NCBI RefSeq assembly: GCF_900101495.1
Contig: NZ_FMUS01000010.1
Coordinates: 1 to 64,000, forward strand
Direction: 5' to 3'
DNA: 64,000 bases
From: Alkaliphilus peptidifermentans DSM 18978
Lineage (GTDB): Bacteria; Bacillota; Clostridia; Peptostreptococcales; Natronincolaceae
Part shown: positions 42,161-51,056 of the stretch, piece by piece
Layout of the letters: every line of letters starts with the position of its first letter
Numbering within the stretch: position 1 is the first letter of the stretch
Program-made: the position numbers and the translations under genes
Notes under the pieces: generated by a model
Database searches by the model: none
Seen by the model: only the letters and a program-made list of their open reading frames with translations
Told to the model about the DNA's origin: nothing

Positions 42161-42595
42161 ATGATAAAGAAGTTTGAGTTAAGTGATTTGACCGCATGTG
42201 CAGAAATTATGATGTCAGTATATAACAATGATTTATGGCAGTGTCGGTGGTCTTTGGAGACAGCAAAAAGCTATTTGAAGGATTATGTAGACTGTAAAAA
42301 GTTCATAGGATATACTTTGTGGTTAGATGGAGAAATTAAAGGAGCTATATTTTGCCATGAAAAGATCTGGTGGAACAATAATGAGGTTTTTGTTGACGAA
42401 ATGTTTATATCTCCTGAACTTCAAAGGAAAGGCTATGGAACAAAAATGCTTAGTAAAGTCGAAGATTATATTAAAGAGCATAACTTAGCTGGATTTACAT
42501 TATCAACATCTCGTTATACACCTGCACCTAACTTTTACCGAAAAAATGGGTTTTTAGATGCTGAACATGTGCTTTTTATGTATAAGGAAATATAG
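42161..42595 (+). CDS. GNAT family N-acetyltransferase
   Basis: 144 residues, complete. FVDEMFISPELQRKGYGTKM (Q/RxxGYG) is the acetyl-CoA loop. SRYTPAPNFYRKNGFLDAEH is the last part. RBS AAAGGGG precedes the ATG. It lies after the short repeat R36. Acceptor unknown. Confidence 0.9.
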   Translation: MIKKFELSDLTACAEIMMSVYNNDLWQCRWSLETAKSYLKDYVDCKKFIGYTLWLDGEIKGAIFCHEKIWWNNNEVFVDEMFISPELQRKGYGTKMLSKVEDYIKEHNLAGFTLSTSRYTPAPNFYRKNGFLDAEHVLFMYKEI

Positions 42596-42725
42596 AAATA
42601 TTCTCTGTTGAAACTCAGAATATAAAAAGATTTCATAATTATAGTTCCATATCAGTATATCAAGAATGTGGTGGATTTAACTAGGCTAGAGAATTAAAAT
42701 ACTATGAAATTGAGGTGGTAAATAT

Positions 42726-43499
42726 ATGGATGCTACATATATTGTTGAAAAAATTAATGATCTTTTTGATGTTACGAATAAGGAAATCTATTTTAGCGAG
42801 TCTGGGATTACATATCATACAGATAAAAAAGTTAAAAAATTAGGATATTGTGTTAACTTAACCCTTGAAACTATAGAGGAAGCAAGAATTCATGGAGTTG
42901 ATATGATGGTCACACACCACGATGCATGGGATGAAATCTATGGATTAAAAGAGGCGTGTATAGAAAAGCTAGCAGAGTATGGTATAAGTCACTACTATAA
43001 TCACTTACCACTTGATGATTGCGAATTTGGAACAAACGATAGTCTATTAAAGAAATTAAATTTTAAAACTATAAAAAAAACCCATGAGTGGGAAGGTTTA
43101 TATTTTGGTAGAGTCGCAGAATATGATGAAGAAATTGGATTTTATGAATTAGTAAAAAACATTGAAGATCTACTTGAAGAACCAGTGAAATTTTGGCAGT
43201 TTAATGAGAAAAAGGTGAAGCGAGTAGGCTTAGTCTGTGGTAATGGAGGTCCAACAACTTGTCTTAGGGAATCAGTTGAAAATAAGTGTGATGTATACAT
43301 TACAGGTGAATATAATTTGTATACCATTCAATATGCTAAGTTTAAAGGGATAAATCTTATCATTGGGAGTCATACTTTCACAGAATTCTTTGGAATTGAG
43401 AGTTTAGCAATGAAGTTGAATGAAAGTATAAAAGAACTTGTAGCAGTGAAACTCAATGAAGAGCATTATGAAGCTAATATAAAACCGAAGTTAGAGTAG
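42726..43499 (+). CDS. Nif3-like dinuclear metal centre protein
   Basis: 257 residues of the Nif3/DUF34 family, which bind two metal ions. VDMMVTHHDAWDEIY holds the first His pair, and HYYNHLPLDD the next ligands. GLVCGNGGPTTCLRESVENK and DVYITGEYNLY follow, and LIIGSHTFTEFFGIESLAMK carries the last His and Glu. Catalytic role is still unclear in the family. RBS GAGGTGG. A divergent paralogue follows at 43707, and a copy of its last 56 bases lies at 46872. Confidence 0.88.
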   Translation: MDATYIVEKINDLFDVTNKEIYFSESGITYHTDKKVKKLGYCVNLTLETIEEARIHGVDMMVTHHDAWDEIYGLKEACIEKLAEYGISHYYNHLPLDDCEFGTNDSLLKKLNFKTIKKTHEWEGLYFGRVAEYDEEIGFYELVKNIEDLLEEPVKFWQFNEKKVKRVGLVCGNGGPTTCLRESVENKCDVYITGEYNLYTIQYAKFKGINLIIGSHTFTEFFGIESLAMKLNESIKELVAVKLNEEHYEANIKPKLE

Positions 43500-43530
43500 A
43501 AGCCAGTGAACTAACCGACCACTTAGGAGC

Positions 43531-43568
43531 TACACCTTCTCACTGGGTGCAAGCACCCCCAAGGGGGG
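43531..43568 (+). repeat. attC-like repeat fragment R37 (core)
   Basis: CTACACCTTCTCACTGGGTG then CAAGCACCCCCAAGGGGGG. Only the centre hairpin of subfamily B is left, 32 bases after the Nif3 stop. Confidence 0.7.
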
Positions 43569-43581
43569 CATTTTTTCAAAA

Positions 43582-43704
43582 ATGATGATAGATAAACAGA
43601 AAGAATTAGAAATATTAATGAAGAGTGATTTGGATTGGACGCTGGTACGATTACCACTGGTAAAAGAAGGATTTCCAATTTATTCTTTAAAATTGGGAGG
43701 GTAA
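43582..43704 (+). pseudogene. NAD(P)-binding oxidoreductase remnant
   Basis: Reads MMIDKQKELEILMKSDLDWT then LVRLPLVKEGFPIYSLKLGG and stops. KQKELEI...S.LDWT.VRLP is a late segment of atypical SDR / NmrA-like proteins. It is a scrap of 40 codons, fused on the left to the R37 core and ending in the RBS of the next gene. Confidence 0.6.
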
Positions 43705-43706
43705 AC

Positions 43707-44564
43707 ATGAATAAGATTGAACTAATTCAAAAACTGAATGAGGACTTCAAAATCTATATGTACCATGATGTGTGGACTACATTTGAGGATTATACTAATA
43801 AGATTCAAAATTACATTCATTCTGACTATCAAGAATACGCCTGTGGGTTGATGATAGATTTCGCAGATGAGATAAGTGAGGTTTTGACGACTACTTTTAT
43901 AACTGAGGACATGTTTACCTTTATTAAAGAAAATAACAAGAAAGATATACTTATTTTTACTCATCATCCATATTATCAAAAAATACTCGATTATTCTTGG
44001 CAGGATGCTATTTCAGATAATATAGATACACTAAAAGAAAATAGAATATCCATTTATGTCTGTCACATGGCACTAGATTTTCATCCTAAGTATTCAACGG
44101 CTTTTTATTTGGCGAAAGAGCTGATGTGTGTTGTAGAAGGAAGACTTTCATATGAGTACAAGGGTTTAAGAGGGAAGGTTGAATGTGAGTACTATGGAAG
44201 ATGTATAGATGATCTGTTTGATAAAATTAGTGAAATATCATCAAAAGCTGTGTTCTATCAGTTTAATGATATAAAACCCACAAAAATATGCTGTTCTCCA
44301 GGGGGAGGCAATATTATTGAAATAATAAGAATGGCCAAAGACTTAGGAGTAGATACATATATAACAGGAGTATCTGAATTTAAAGGTAAAAACAGTATTA
44401 GTAGAAACAAAAATTATTTTCAACAGCTTGAGAATATTGGGATTAATATTATTGGATTGGGCCATTATCAGACAGAATCTCTAGCTATGAAGGCATTGGT
44501 TGAAGATTACTTCAAAAGTTTTATAGATTCAGTTACATACTACGAAAATAAGTATTATATATAA
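43707..44564 (+). CDS. Nif3-like protein, second paralogue
   Basis: 285 residues from the ATG at 43707 (GGGAGGG upstream, preferred to 43635). ILIFTHHPYYQKI gives the first His pair and VCHMALDFHPKYSTAFYLAK the next ligands. CCSPGGGNIIEIIRMAKDLG, DTYITGVSEFKG and IIGLGHYQTESLAMKALVED match the second half of Nif3. It is only distantly similar to the gene at 42726. Neither is the genome-core Nif3 in an obvious operon. Confidence 0.82.
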   Translation: MNKIELIQKLNEDFKIYMYHDVWTTFEDYTNKIQNYIHSDYQEYACGLMIDFADEISEVLTTTFITEDMFTFIKENNKKDILIFTHHPYYQKILDYSWQDAISDNIDTLKENRISIYVCHMALDFHPKYSTAFYLAKELMCVVEGRLSYEYKGLRGKVECEYYGRCIDDLFDKISEISSKAVFYQFNDIKPTKICCSPGGGNIIEIIRMAKDLGVDTYITGVSEFKGKNSISRNKNYFQQLENIGINIIGLGHYQTESLAMKALVEDYFKSFIDSVTYYENKYYI

Positions 44565-44608
44565 TTAAATATAGAGTTGAAAATGTAGAAGAAGGTTGCC
44601 ACTCCATA

Positions 44609-44716
44609 TAACAATTGTAATTGATGGATTATAAGTTGCTTTATACTGCGAAAAAGTATGAATCTTACAGATTTCTGAAATCACTGTACAGCACCCTTCT
44701 CACTGGGTGGCAAGCA
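44609..44716 (+). repeat. attC-like repeat R38 (degenerate)
   Basis: ATATAACAATTG at the left, and ACAGCACCCTTCTCACTGGG then TGGCAAGCAG at the right. L'', L' and R' are not recognisable. Confidence 0.55.
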
Positions 44717-44786
44717 GATCTATCAAAAACTTTTAATTGATATAATACGTGTAGTATAGAAAATTCTTATTAGGAGAAATAAAACT

Positions 44787-45242
44787 ATGGTGAAAAAAGC
44801 TAGTGAAATACAAAAAGAAAGAATTCAAGAAATTGAAGAAAAGGCTTCCAAAATACTAGAAAAGTGTGTAGTTGTAACACTTGCTTCTATTAATGAAAAG
44901 GGATACCCCCGTGTATGTGCCATAAAAAAAATCAGAAATAACGGTTTCTTAGAAATCTATTTCATTACATCAAAAAGGTCTCATATAAATGGTAAAGCAA
45001 CTCATTTTGAAAATAATACAAAAGCCAGTGTATGCTATTATCTTGGTGGTGATAGTGTAACATTAATTGGCGATGTTGAAATAGTAACCAATATGGATGA
45101 GAAAAGAGAGTTTGAAAATGATTGTGACAGAAAATTTTTCAAGAAGGGCATTGTAGACCCAAAGTGCTACTTATTAAGGTTTCGAACCCAAGAGGCAACA
45201 TTTTGGATTGAAGGTAAGTTTAGAACTTGTAAATATATGTGA
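44787..45242 (+). CDS. pyridoxamine 5'-phosphate oxidase family protein
   Basis: 151 residues, split-barrel FMN-binding fold. VVVTLASINEKGYPRVCAIK and EIYFITSKRSHINGKATHFE are the usual first strands, with KASVCYYLGGDSVTLIGDVE and a late TFWIEGKFRTCKY. Likely a flavin or heme-related reductase in the cytoplasm. RBS TAGGAG precedes the ATG. A TATAAT-like box at 44740 might be a promoter. Confidence 0.88.
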   Translation: MVKKASEIQKERIQEIEEKASKILEKCVVVTLASINEKGYPRVCAIKKIRNNGFLEIYFITSKRSHINGKATHFENNTKASVCYYLGGDSVTLIGDVEIVTNMDEKREFENDCDRKFFKKGIVDPKCYLLRFRTQEATFWIEGKFRTCKYM

Positions 45243-45265
45243 AAAAACAAGCGAAGGGGGATTAG

Positions 45266-45613
45266 ATGATATATATTATTTTAACTGCTTTATTAATATT
45301 TCTTACAGTTATAGAAAAACCCATTATAAAGAAGTTTGATATTAAAAATCAAAAGGGTTTTTACAAGCCTGTTAATAAAATCCATCAATGGTCTGAAATA
45401 ACGCTAATTATATCATTAATAATAATTATTTATTTTATTAGTATGTTAAGGCAGTATTTTTTACCTATATTTTCAACTGTAGTATTTGGATTTCGTGCTT
45501 TTATGGAATGGAAATATGAAAAAAATTCAAAAACATACATCTTAAGCATCTTAAATGGCAGCAGATTTTTAGTGCTAATAATATTAATAAATATGTTCTT
45601 ACGAAGTAAGTGA
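45266..45613 (+). CDS. DUF4181 membrane protein
   Basis: 115 residues with three to four membrane segments. It opens IIYIILTALLIFLTVIEKPI-like, then KIHQWSEITLIISLIIIIYF, with a conserved FRAFMEWKYEKNSKTYILSI, which is the DUF4181 pattern. Function unknown. RBS AAGGGGG precedes the ATG. It starts 23 bases after the oxidase gene, so the two are probably one unit. Confidence 0.82.
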   Translation: MIYIILTALLIFLTVIEKPIIKKFDIKNQKGFYKPVNKIHQWSEITLIISLIIIIYFISMLRQYFLPIFSTVVFGFRAFMEWKYEKNSKTYILSILNGSRFLVLIILINMFLRSK

Positions 45614-45800
45614 AATTATATTTGGTAATTAAGTAGAACCATGACAATTAATTGTAGTTTTATAAATACATTATTAAGGAAAAAGATGGATGTGCTGATT
45701 TATATCCTCAAGAATCTGTCCTCACGTGATAAAACAATATTTTCTTTCCTGGGAGAAAAGTTACTGTAAGACTTTGTTTAATTGAATTATATACTTCATA
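45614..45800. other. non-coding spacer
   Basis: No gene is visible. A short open stretch (KDGCADLYPQESVLT near 45680) is protein-like but ends at once and is not recognised. Confidence 0.4.
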
Positions 45801-45911
45801 TAACACAATGAAATCATGAATATGTGGAGTATAGAAAAAACTAGATATTGTAACAGGATACTACCAATTGTAGCAAGGTCTAGTTCAGAGGCATCTGAGA
45901 TACATGCGTTA
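45801..45911 (+). repeat. attC-like repeat R39 (degenerate)
   Basis: CATATAACACAATG at the left and GGTCTAGTTCAGAGGCATCT then GAGATACATGCGTTATCG at the right. The inner hairpins are lost. Confidence 0.6.
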
Positions 45912-45989
45912 TCGTTATACGACATAGGGGTCATAATAGAACAAGGGCGTAGTTTAACAACATTTTACAAAGAAAGAAGGGTTAATTAA

Positions 45990-46412
45990 ATGATTCAATC
46001 TATTGTACATATTGCTTTGGTTGTTAAAGATTATGATGAAGCTATTGAATTTTACACAGAGAAACTAAATTTTACATTAATTGAAGATACCTATCAACCA
46101 GAACAAGATAAACGCTGGGTAGTAGTATCACCACCAGGCTCATCTGGAACTACGATATTACTTGCAAAGGCTTCAAAACCAGAGCAGGTTTCTTTTATTG
46201 GAAACCAAGCAGGAGGAAGAATTTTTCTGTTCCTTGGGACAGATGATTTTTGGCAAGATTATAATGATATGTTAGCAAAAAAAATTGAGTTCGTTAGAGA
46301 ACCAAAAGAACAATCTTATGGTATCGTTGCAGTATTTAAAGATTTATATGGAAATCTGTGGGATTTAGTTCAATTCAAAGAAAGCCACCCAATGTTTCAA
46401 CGAGTAAAATAA
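45990..46412 (+). CDS. VOC family protein (glyoxalase-like)
   Basis: 140 residues. Two VOC half-modules: IVHIALVVKDYDEAIEFYTE with His7, and VAVFKDLYGNLWDLVQFKES with the late Glu/Gln position taken by Gln. GRIFLFLGTDDFWQDYNDML gives the middle. The metal site may be altered. Possible role in resistance or glyoxalase-type reactions. RBS AAAGAAGG precedes the ATG. Confidence 0.88.
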   Translation: MIQSIVHIALVVKDYDEAIEFYTEKLNFTLIEDTYQPEQDKRWVVVSPPGSSGTTILLAKASKPEQVSFIGNQAGGRIFLFLGTDDFWQDYNDMLAKKIEFVREPKEQSYGIVAVFKDLYGNLWDLVQFKESHPMFQRVK

Positions 46413-46528
46413 ACTAAATCTACAGTTGATGTTTTTATTGCGCTTGCAAGACGGTACTGAGATAGAATACTTAGTATCCATAATTGAGGTGGTATCAATT
46501 ATAAGAGCTTTGACGGGAGGTTGATTGA

Positions 46529-46810
46529 GTGAAAGAAGATGATAAATTTCTAAAGGATATGGAGGATTTAAATGAATGGCAACAAAATCAATATAATCCT
46601 GGACATTATATTGGTACAGGAAGAATTCCAAGACCTATTTTAAATTTAACCAAATACCCTCGTCTGCTGATTATAGCAGGTGTTTTAGGATTAATTCTAC
46701 CAACTGCGATTGTACTTCTGACTGATACTGCTATAACAGAACTTATTTTTCTTTTTCTTACACCAATTAGTATTATAATAGGCGGTATTTTACGTATTAA
46801 AGGTAAGTAA
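46529..46810 (+). CDS. small membrane protein
   Basis: 93 residues. GTG start with GGGAGG eight bases upstream. A polar N-terminus rich in Asp, Lys and Asn (KFLKDMEDLNEWQQNQYNPG) is followed by two membrane segments (YPRLLIIAGVLGLILPTAIV and ELIFLFLTPISIIIGGILRI). The pattern is common in Clostridia, of unknown function. Confidence 0.75.
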   Translation: MKEDDKFLKDMEDLNEWQQNQYNPGHYIGTGRIPRPILNLTKYPRLLIIAGVLGLILPTAIVLLTDTAITELIFLFLTPISIIIGGILRIKGK

Positions 46811-46871
46811 CTTCAGGAGTAGACAAATTGACTTTAAAGGAGCTAGATAGATGAAAGTAAAAAGGCCTTTA

Positions 46872-46929
46872 AGTAGTGAAACTCAATGAAGAGCATTATG
46901 AAGCTAATATAAAACTGAAGCAAGAGTAG
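46872..46929 (+). pseudogene. duplicated 3' end of the Nif3-like gene
   Basis: AGTGAAACTCAATGAAGAGC and ATTATGAAGCTAATATAAAA repeat the last bases of the gene at 42726 (43446-43499) with three or four changes. It is only the end of the gene, without repeat sequence, so a second cassette copy seems to have been lost here. Confidence 0.85.
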
Positions 46930-46999
46930 ATACTTGGTTTTTCTCACCTATGCGAAATATGTAATTAGGCATAGGTCATTAAGTATTGGAGGAGATGAA

Positions 47000-47842
47000 A
47001 TGGCTATAGACAAACAATATTTATCAGATTTTGAAGCGATATTATCACATAGGTATGATAATGGTGCAGACTATTGGACTACACCAGACAAGAGATTAAT
47101 AAAGGGATCACCTTTCTCCACTCTAGACTGCGTACTTTATCTGTTGGAATTGGGTGTGGAACCCACCGATCCTTTACTTAAAAAGTGTGCCGACTTAATA
47201 TTTAGTATATGGAAAGCAGACGGAAGTTTTAGGTTGTATCCGAAAGGGTCTATTTACCCATGCCATACCGCTAACGCTGCCAATGTTCTTTGCCACATGG
47301 GATATGCTTACGATACTAGATTGCAGAGAACTTTCCAACACCTTTTAGATACCCAATACACCGATGGCGGTTGGCGTTGCAATAAGTTTAGCTTTGGTCG
47401 TGGTCCAGAAACTCAGTATTCAAACCCATTCCCAACACTTACAGTCTTGAATGCATTCCGATTTAGTGACTATCTCAATAAAGAATCAGCGCTAGACAGG
47501 GCTGTAGATTTCTTACTTGATCATTGGGTAATCAGAAAACCGATTGGTCCATGTCATTACGGAATGGGCACATTGTTCATGCAGGTTGAATATCCCTTCC
47601 GTAACTATAATCTTTTTGTTTATGTTTATGTGTTATCCTTTTATGACCGCGCAAAGGAGGACAACCGATTTCTGGAAGCCTTAAAAGTGCTGGAATCAAA
47701 AATGGTGGATGGTCAGATTGTTGTTGAACGCATTGTTCCGAAGTTGGCCAAGTTATCTTTCTGTAGAAAAGGTGAACCAAGCGCATTGGCAACAAGACAC
47801 TATCACGAAATCTTAAAAAACCTTGGTATAGCTAAAGAATAA
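47000..47842 (+). CDS. prenyltransferase / squalene-oxidase-like protein
   Basis: 280 residues from the ATG at 47000 (GGAGGAG upstream; the ORF opens at 46934). Alpha/alpha-barrel repeats with the aromatic motif QYTDGGWRCNKFSFGRGPET, and earlier WKADGSFRLYPKGS. These are the QW-type repeats of terpene cyclases and of the prenyltransferase-like fold, but the DxDD acid of cyclases is not seen. It has higher GC than its neighbours. A second protein of this fold is at 49924. Confidence 0.75.
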   Translation: MAIDKQYLSDFEAILSHRYDNGADYWTTPDKRLIKGSPFSTLDCVLYLLELGVEPTDPLLKKCADLIFSIWKADGSFRLYPKGSIYPCHTANAANVLCHMGYAYDTRLQRTFQHLLDTQYTDGGWRCNKFSFGRGPETQYSNPFPTLTVLNAFRFSDYLNKESALDRAVDFLLDHWVIRKPIGPCHYGMGTLFMQVEYPFRNYNLFVYVYVLSFYDRAKEDNRFLEALKVLESKMVDGQIVVERIVPKLAKLSFCRKGEPSALATRHYHEILKNLGIAKE

Positions 47843-47938
47843 GTCTGAAAATGCTCCTGCCTATAAGCTAATAAGCAATCACCAAGGATTTTTCTTCATT
47901 TATTATATAGTAAAGTAAAACATTAAGGCGGTGAAAAT

Positions 47939-48766
47939 ATGAAACGCGAATTTCAAGCAAAAATAGTAAGCCCGGACAAAAAAGGTGGTTTAACATATAT
48001 TGAAGTTCCCTTTAATGCAGCTGAAGAATTTAACGGAAAAGGAAGAATAAAAGTGCAGGGTGCTTTAAACGGTCATACATATAGAAGTTCACTTATTTCA
48101 AAGGGAAATGGATTCTATATACTTGTAATTGATAAGAAACTACAAAAACAGATTGGCATAGACGACTGTGATACATTACATGTAACTATGGAAGCAGATA
48201 ATATAGCTGTAGATCAAAATGTTAAAACTCCTATTGAAAAAATTGAAAAGAGCAGTATGGATGTTTTGACAGCAATAAGAACTAGAAGAAGCATAAGGAG
48301 ATTTTCAAAAAAATCAATTGATGAAAAAGTTTTGAATACCATTATGGAAGCTGGGTTTTGTGCCCCTTCTGCTAAGAACAAAAGACCCTGGCATTTTATT
48401 TTGGTTAAAAACAAAGAAATACTGAAAAGATTAGCTGGAAATGATTCTAATCATAAACCTATAAGTGAAGCAGACTGTTGCATAGTTATTTGTGGGGATA
48501 AAAATATTCAAGGAATGAATGACTTTATATTGGAAGACTGTTCAGCTGCAGTTCAAAACATTTTATTAGCATCACATGGAGTAGGAATAGGAGCAGTATG
48601 GTGCGGATTACATACAGGAACAAAAGATTCTAAATCTTTAACTGAAATATTTGAGTTGCCAACAAAAATAGTTCCTATAGCTATCGTAGCACTTGGTTAT
48701 CCAGAGGAAGACAAGGGTGCGGTTGAAAGGTTTGATTTTTCAAAAGTACATTATGAAAAATGGTAG
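47939..48766 (+). CDS. DUF1905-nitroreductase fusion
   Basis: 275 residues with two domains. Residues 1-95 are DUF1905-like (FQAKIVSPDKKGGLTYIEVP, GALNGHTYRSSLISKGNGFY). Residues 105-275 are a nitroreductase (LTAIRTRRSIRRFSKKSIDE, CAPSAKNKRPWHFILVKNKE, GIGAVWCGLH, IAIVALGYPEEDK), with the FMN-binding Arg-rich start intact. It probably reduces nitro groups, quinones or enones with FMN and NAD(P)H. RBS AAGGCGG precedes the ATG. Confidence 0.87.
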   Translation: MKREFQAKIVSPDKKGGLTYIEVPFNAAEEFNGKGRIKVQGALNGHTYRSSLISKGNGFYILVIDKKLQKQIGIDDCDTLHVTMEADNIAVDQNVKTPIEKIEKSSMDVLTAIRTRRSIRRFSKKSIDEKVLNTIMEAGFCAPSAKNKRPWHFILVKNKEILKRLAGNDSNHKPISEADCCIVICGDKNIQGMNDFILEDCSAAVQNILLASHGVGIGAVWCGLHTGTKDSKSLTEIFELPTKIVPIAIVALGYPEEDKGAVERFDFSKVHYEKW

Positions 48767-48850
48767 TACGTGCACTTTGAAAGCTCTATTGAAGCTCATT
48801 TGATTTTTAAAAATTACAAATCGAGAATAAAGATAAAGGGAGATGCGTAG

Positions 48851-49600
48851 ATGGAATGGTCAATATTTAAACAGGAAAATGCATTTGTGATGATTACAGA
48901 AGAAAAAGCAGGTGATATTCCATACCTAAGGGTTAATCCAAAAAAATATACTGGAGTACTACCAACAGTTATTTATTATCATGGATCCCACTCGAATAAA
49001 GATTTTATCAGATTTCAAGCAATGTCAATTGCCTGTTTTGGTTATCAAGTGATTGTCCCTGACGCATTATACCATGGTGAAAGAAGATCAATAGAATATA
49101 GCGTGAAATATATTTGGGAAATAATGCTTAAGAGTATTCAAGAATCCGACGTGCTTATAAAGATGGCAATAGAAAAACATGATGCTGACCCAACACGGAT
49201 AGGTGTAATAGGAGATTCGATGGGAGCAATAACAGCTGGGGGAGTTTTCATTAAGCATAACTACTTAAAATGTCTGTCTGGATTTAATGGAGCCTTTGCT
49301 TGGCAAGAATGCATAAAAATGAATATCTTGCCTTTGAGTGAAATCTATAAAGATGAAATAGAGTTATATGATCCAATGACAAATGAAGAAAAAGTTAAAG
49401 GGAGAGCTATTTCAATTTTCCACGGAGTAGAAGATACATCTATACCTATTGAAATACAGAGAGAATTTGTTGATAGAATGAGATCACTTTACACAAGCCA
49501 TCAGGATAAATTACAGCTAATAGAATTTAGTAACGTTAACCACAGGGTTACCACAAGTATGTTAGAGAATTTAATTACATGGTTAATAGCAAATCTTTAA
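48851..49600 (+). CDS. alpha/beta hydrolase
   Basis: 249 residues, cytoplasmic. YYHGSHSNKDF is the oxyanion HG motif. GVIGDSMGAITAGGVF holds the nucleophile Ser (GDSMG). The acid is in FHGVEDTSIPIE and the His in FSNVNHRVT. This is the dienelactone-hydrolase or esterase/peptidase S9-like layout (YitV/YjfP type). RBS AAGGGAG precedes the ATG. No repeat is left before it. Confidence 0.88.
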   Translation: MEWSIFKQENAFVMITEEKAGDIPYLRVNPKKYTGVLPTVIYYHGSHSNKDFIRFQAMSIACFGYQVIVPDALYHGERRSIEYSVKYIWEIMLKSIQESDVLIKMAIEKHDADPTRIGVIGDSMGAITAGGVFIKHNYLKCLSGFNGAFAWQECIKMNILPLSEIYKDEIELYDPMTNEEKVKGRAISIFHGVEDTSIPIEIQREFVDRMRSLYTSHQDKLQLIEFSNVNHRVTTSMLENLITWLIANL

Positions 49601-49623
49601 ATGCAAATCACAATTTAAAGCGT

Positions 49624-49672
49624 CTAACTAGCCATTCCCACAGGGATGCTAGCGCCGCCAAGGGGTATTCCT
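49624..49672 (+). repeat. attC-like repeat R40 (5' fragment)
   Basis: GTCTAACTAGCCATTCCCAC then AGGGATGCTAGCGCCGCCAA and GGGGTATTCCTG. R'' GTCTAAC fits RYYYAAC. The left arm is of the R17/R33 type. There is no right end. Confidence 0.7.
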
Positions 49673-49797
49673 GCCAACCTATATTAATAGGCTTTTCAAT
49701 AAACCTCTTTTTCTTCAATCAATAATATGCTTAAATAGAATAAAGACTAATTAACAGTTTATGGTAGTTTGGATTTAAAACACCATATATCATGAGC

Positions 49798-49899
49798 AAA
49801 AGTTTGTTATTAATAGTTTTTTAGATAGTATTGAAGAAAAAGAAGAAATAAAGTTTCAGAAGGAACATATAAAAAAATATGGCATAAGTACCTACTAAG
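49798..49899 (+). pseudogene. short C-terminal remnant, unrecognised
   Basis: The frame reads FVINSFLDSIEEKEEIKFQK then EHIKKYGISTY and stops. It is protein-like but without a family I can name, and has no start. It fills part of the 320-base gap before the next gene. Confidence 0.3.
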
Positions 49900-49923
49900 C
49901 TTTATTCGATAGGAGGAAAATAT

Positions 49924-50880
49924 GTGATTACAGCAGAAGAATTAATAAAAATCGATATAGATCCTGTTCCCAAATATCGTTTAATGAGAGATGTCCTCAA
50001 ACTAAAATCAGATAACATAGAATTAGTAAATGCTAAAAGGGACGTCTTACAGACTAAATGGGTAAAAGAAATTATAAGCCTCCAATGGGACGATGGTTCA
50101 TGGGGTCAATTTCATAGTATGAGTCGGTTTTCCAAGTCTGTTATAACAACAGAACAAGCACTAAGAAGATTACTTATCTTGGGTCTAGACAAGGATGATG
50201 AGCAAATTAAAAGAGCTTATAATTATATGGAGAAATATTTACTGAGAGAAGTGGATTTAAGAGATTATAAAGAAAAAAAACATGATTGGGATTTGTTAAC
50301 TAGATTATTTGTTGCAACATGGATGATAATAATTGATCCATCGAATACTTTAGCTATGGAAATAGCGAAAGACTGGTCAAAAATAATAACTTATGCATTT
50401 TCTAAAGAAGAGTATAACCAGGAGTATTATAAAGAAGCTTATTATGAAATACATAAGTCGCCAAAAAAGAAATATATGTGGGGATTTCAAAATTTTTATG
50501 TTGTGGCTTTACTATCTAGGGTCTTATCCAGCGACATTGAATCTAAATTCTTAGATTATATAATTAATTCTGAAAAAGGCATCTACTATATTTATGATAA
50601 TAACCTTAAAAGTTTAGCAGATAATTATTGTTCAAAACAAGCAAGCAGATATATTAGTGCATTTGAGCTATTAAGTAGTTATAGTCTAATTTCATCTAAA
50701 TGTAAGCATCTAGTTGAGTGGATTAATAAAAATTTATCGGGAGATGGATTTTGGGATATGGAGCAATCAGTTAAAGATAATATGTATTTCCCACTATCTA
50801 ATTCATGGAGAAAAACTATAAATAGAAAGATAGATTGCACTGTGAGGATGCAAATTTTGTTATCAAATATATATGACTAA
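49924..50880 (+). CDS. prenyltransferase-fold protein
   Basis: 318 residues. GTG at 49924 with AGGAGG upstream; the ATG two bases earlier is out of frame and hits a stop. The repeats EIISLQWDDGSWGQFHSMSR and ITTEQALRRLLILGL are the QW-type motif of squalene-cyclase-like alpha/alpha barrels. A second QW-like site is ERNLSGDGFWDMEQ-like near the end. No catalytic acid is obvious. It is not closely similar to the one at 47000. Confidence 0.75.
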   Translation: MITAEELIKIDIDPVPKYRLMRDVLKLKSDNIELVNAKRDVLQTKWVKEIISLQWDDGSWGQFHSMSRFSKSVITTEQALRRLLILGLDKDDEQIKRAYNYMEKYLLREVDLRDYKEKKHDWDLLTRLFVATWMIIIDPSNTLAMEIAKDWSKIITYAFSKEEYNQEYYKEAYYEIHKSPKKKYMWGFQNFYVVALLSRVLSSDIESKFLDYIINSEKGIYYIYDNNLKSLADNYCSKQASRYISAFELLSSYSLISSKCKHLVEWINKNLSGDGFWDMEQSVKDNMYFPLSNSWRKTINRKIDCTVRMQILLSNIYD

Positions 50881-50914
50881 AGTTATTTGAGTAAAGTATG
50901 TTAGAGAATTTAGA

Positions 50915-50983
50915 AATGAAGTTCCGCCATGACGGTGAAGCTTTAAGGTCTGGTGCAAGGACGTCGTAAACACAGGAACATTA
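50915..50983 (+). repeat. attC-like repeat R41 (right half, degenerate)
   Basis: GAAGTTCCGCCATGACGGTG, then GGACGTCGTAAACACAGGAA and CATTATG. L' GTAAACAC is intact and R' has A for G (CATTA). A second end-like CGTTATAG lies at 51019. Confidence 0.75.
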
Positions 50984-51056
50984 TGTGATAATGTTATATG
51001 GTGGTTCAAAAACAGTAACGTTATAGAGTAAAGGGTGAAGAGGAGAGGACGATATT

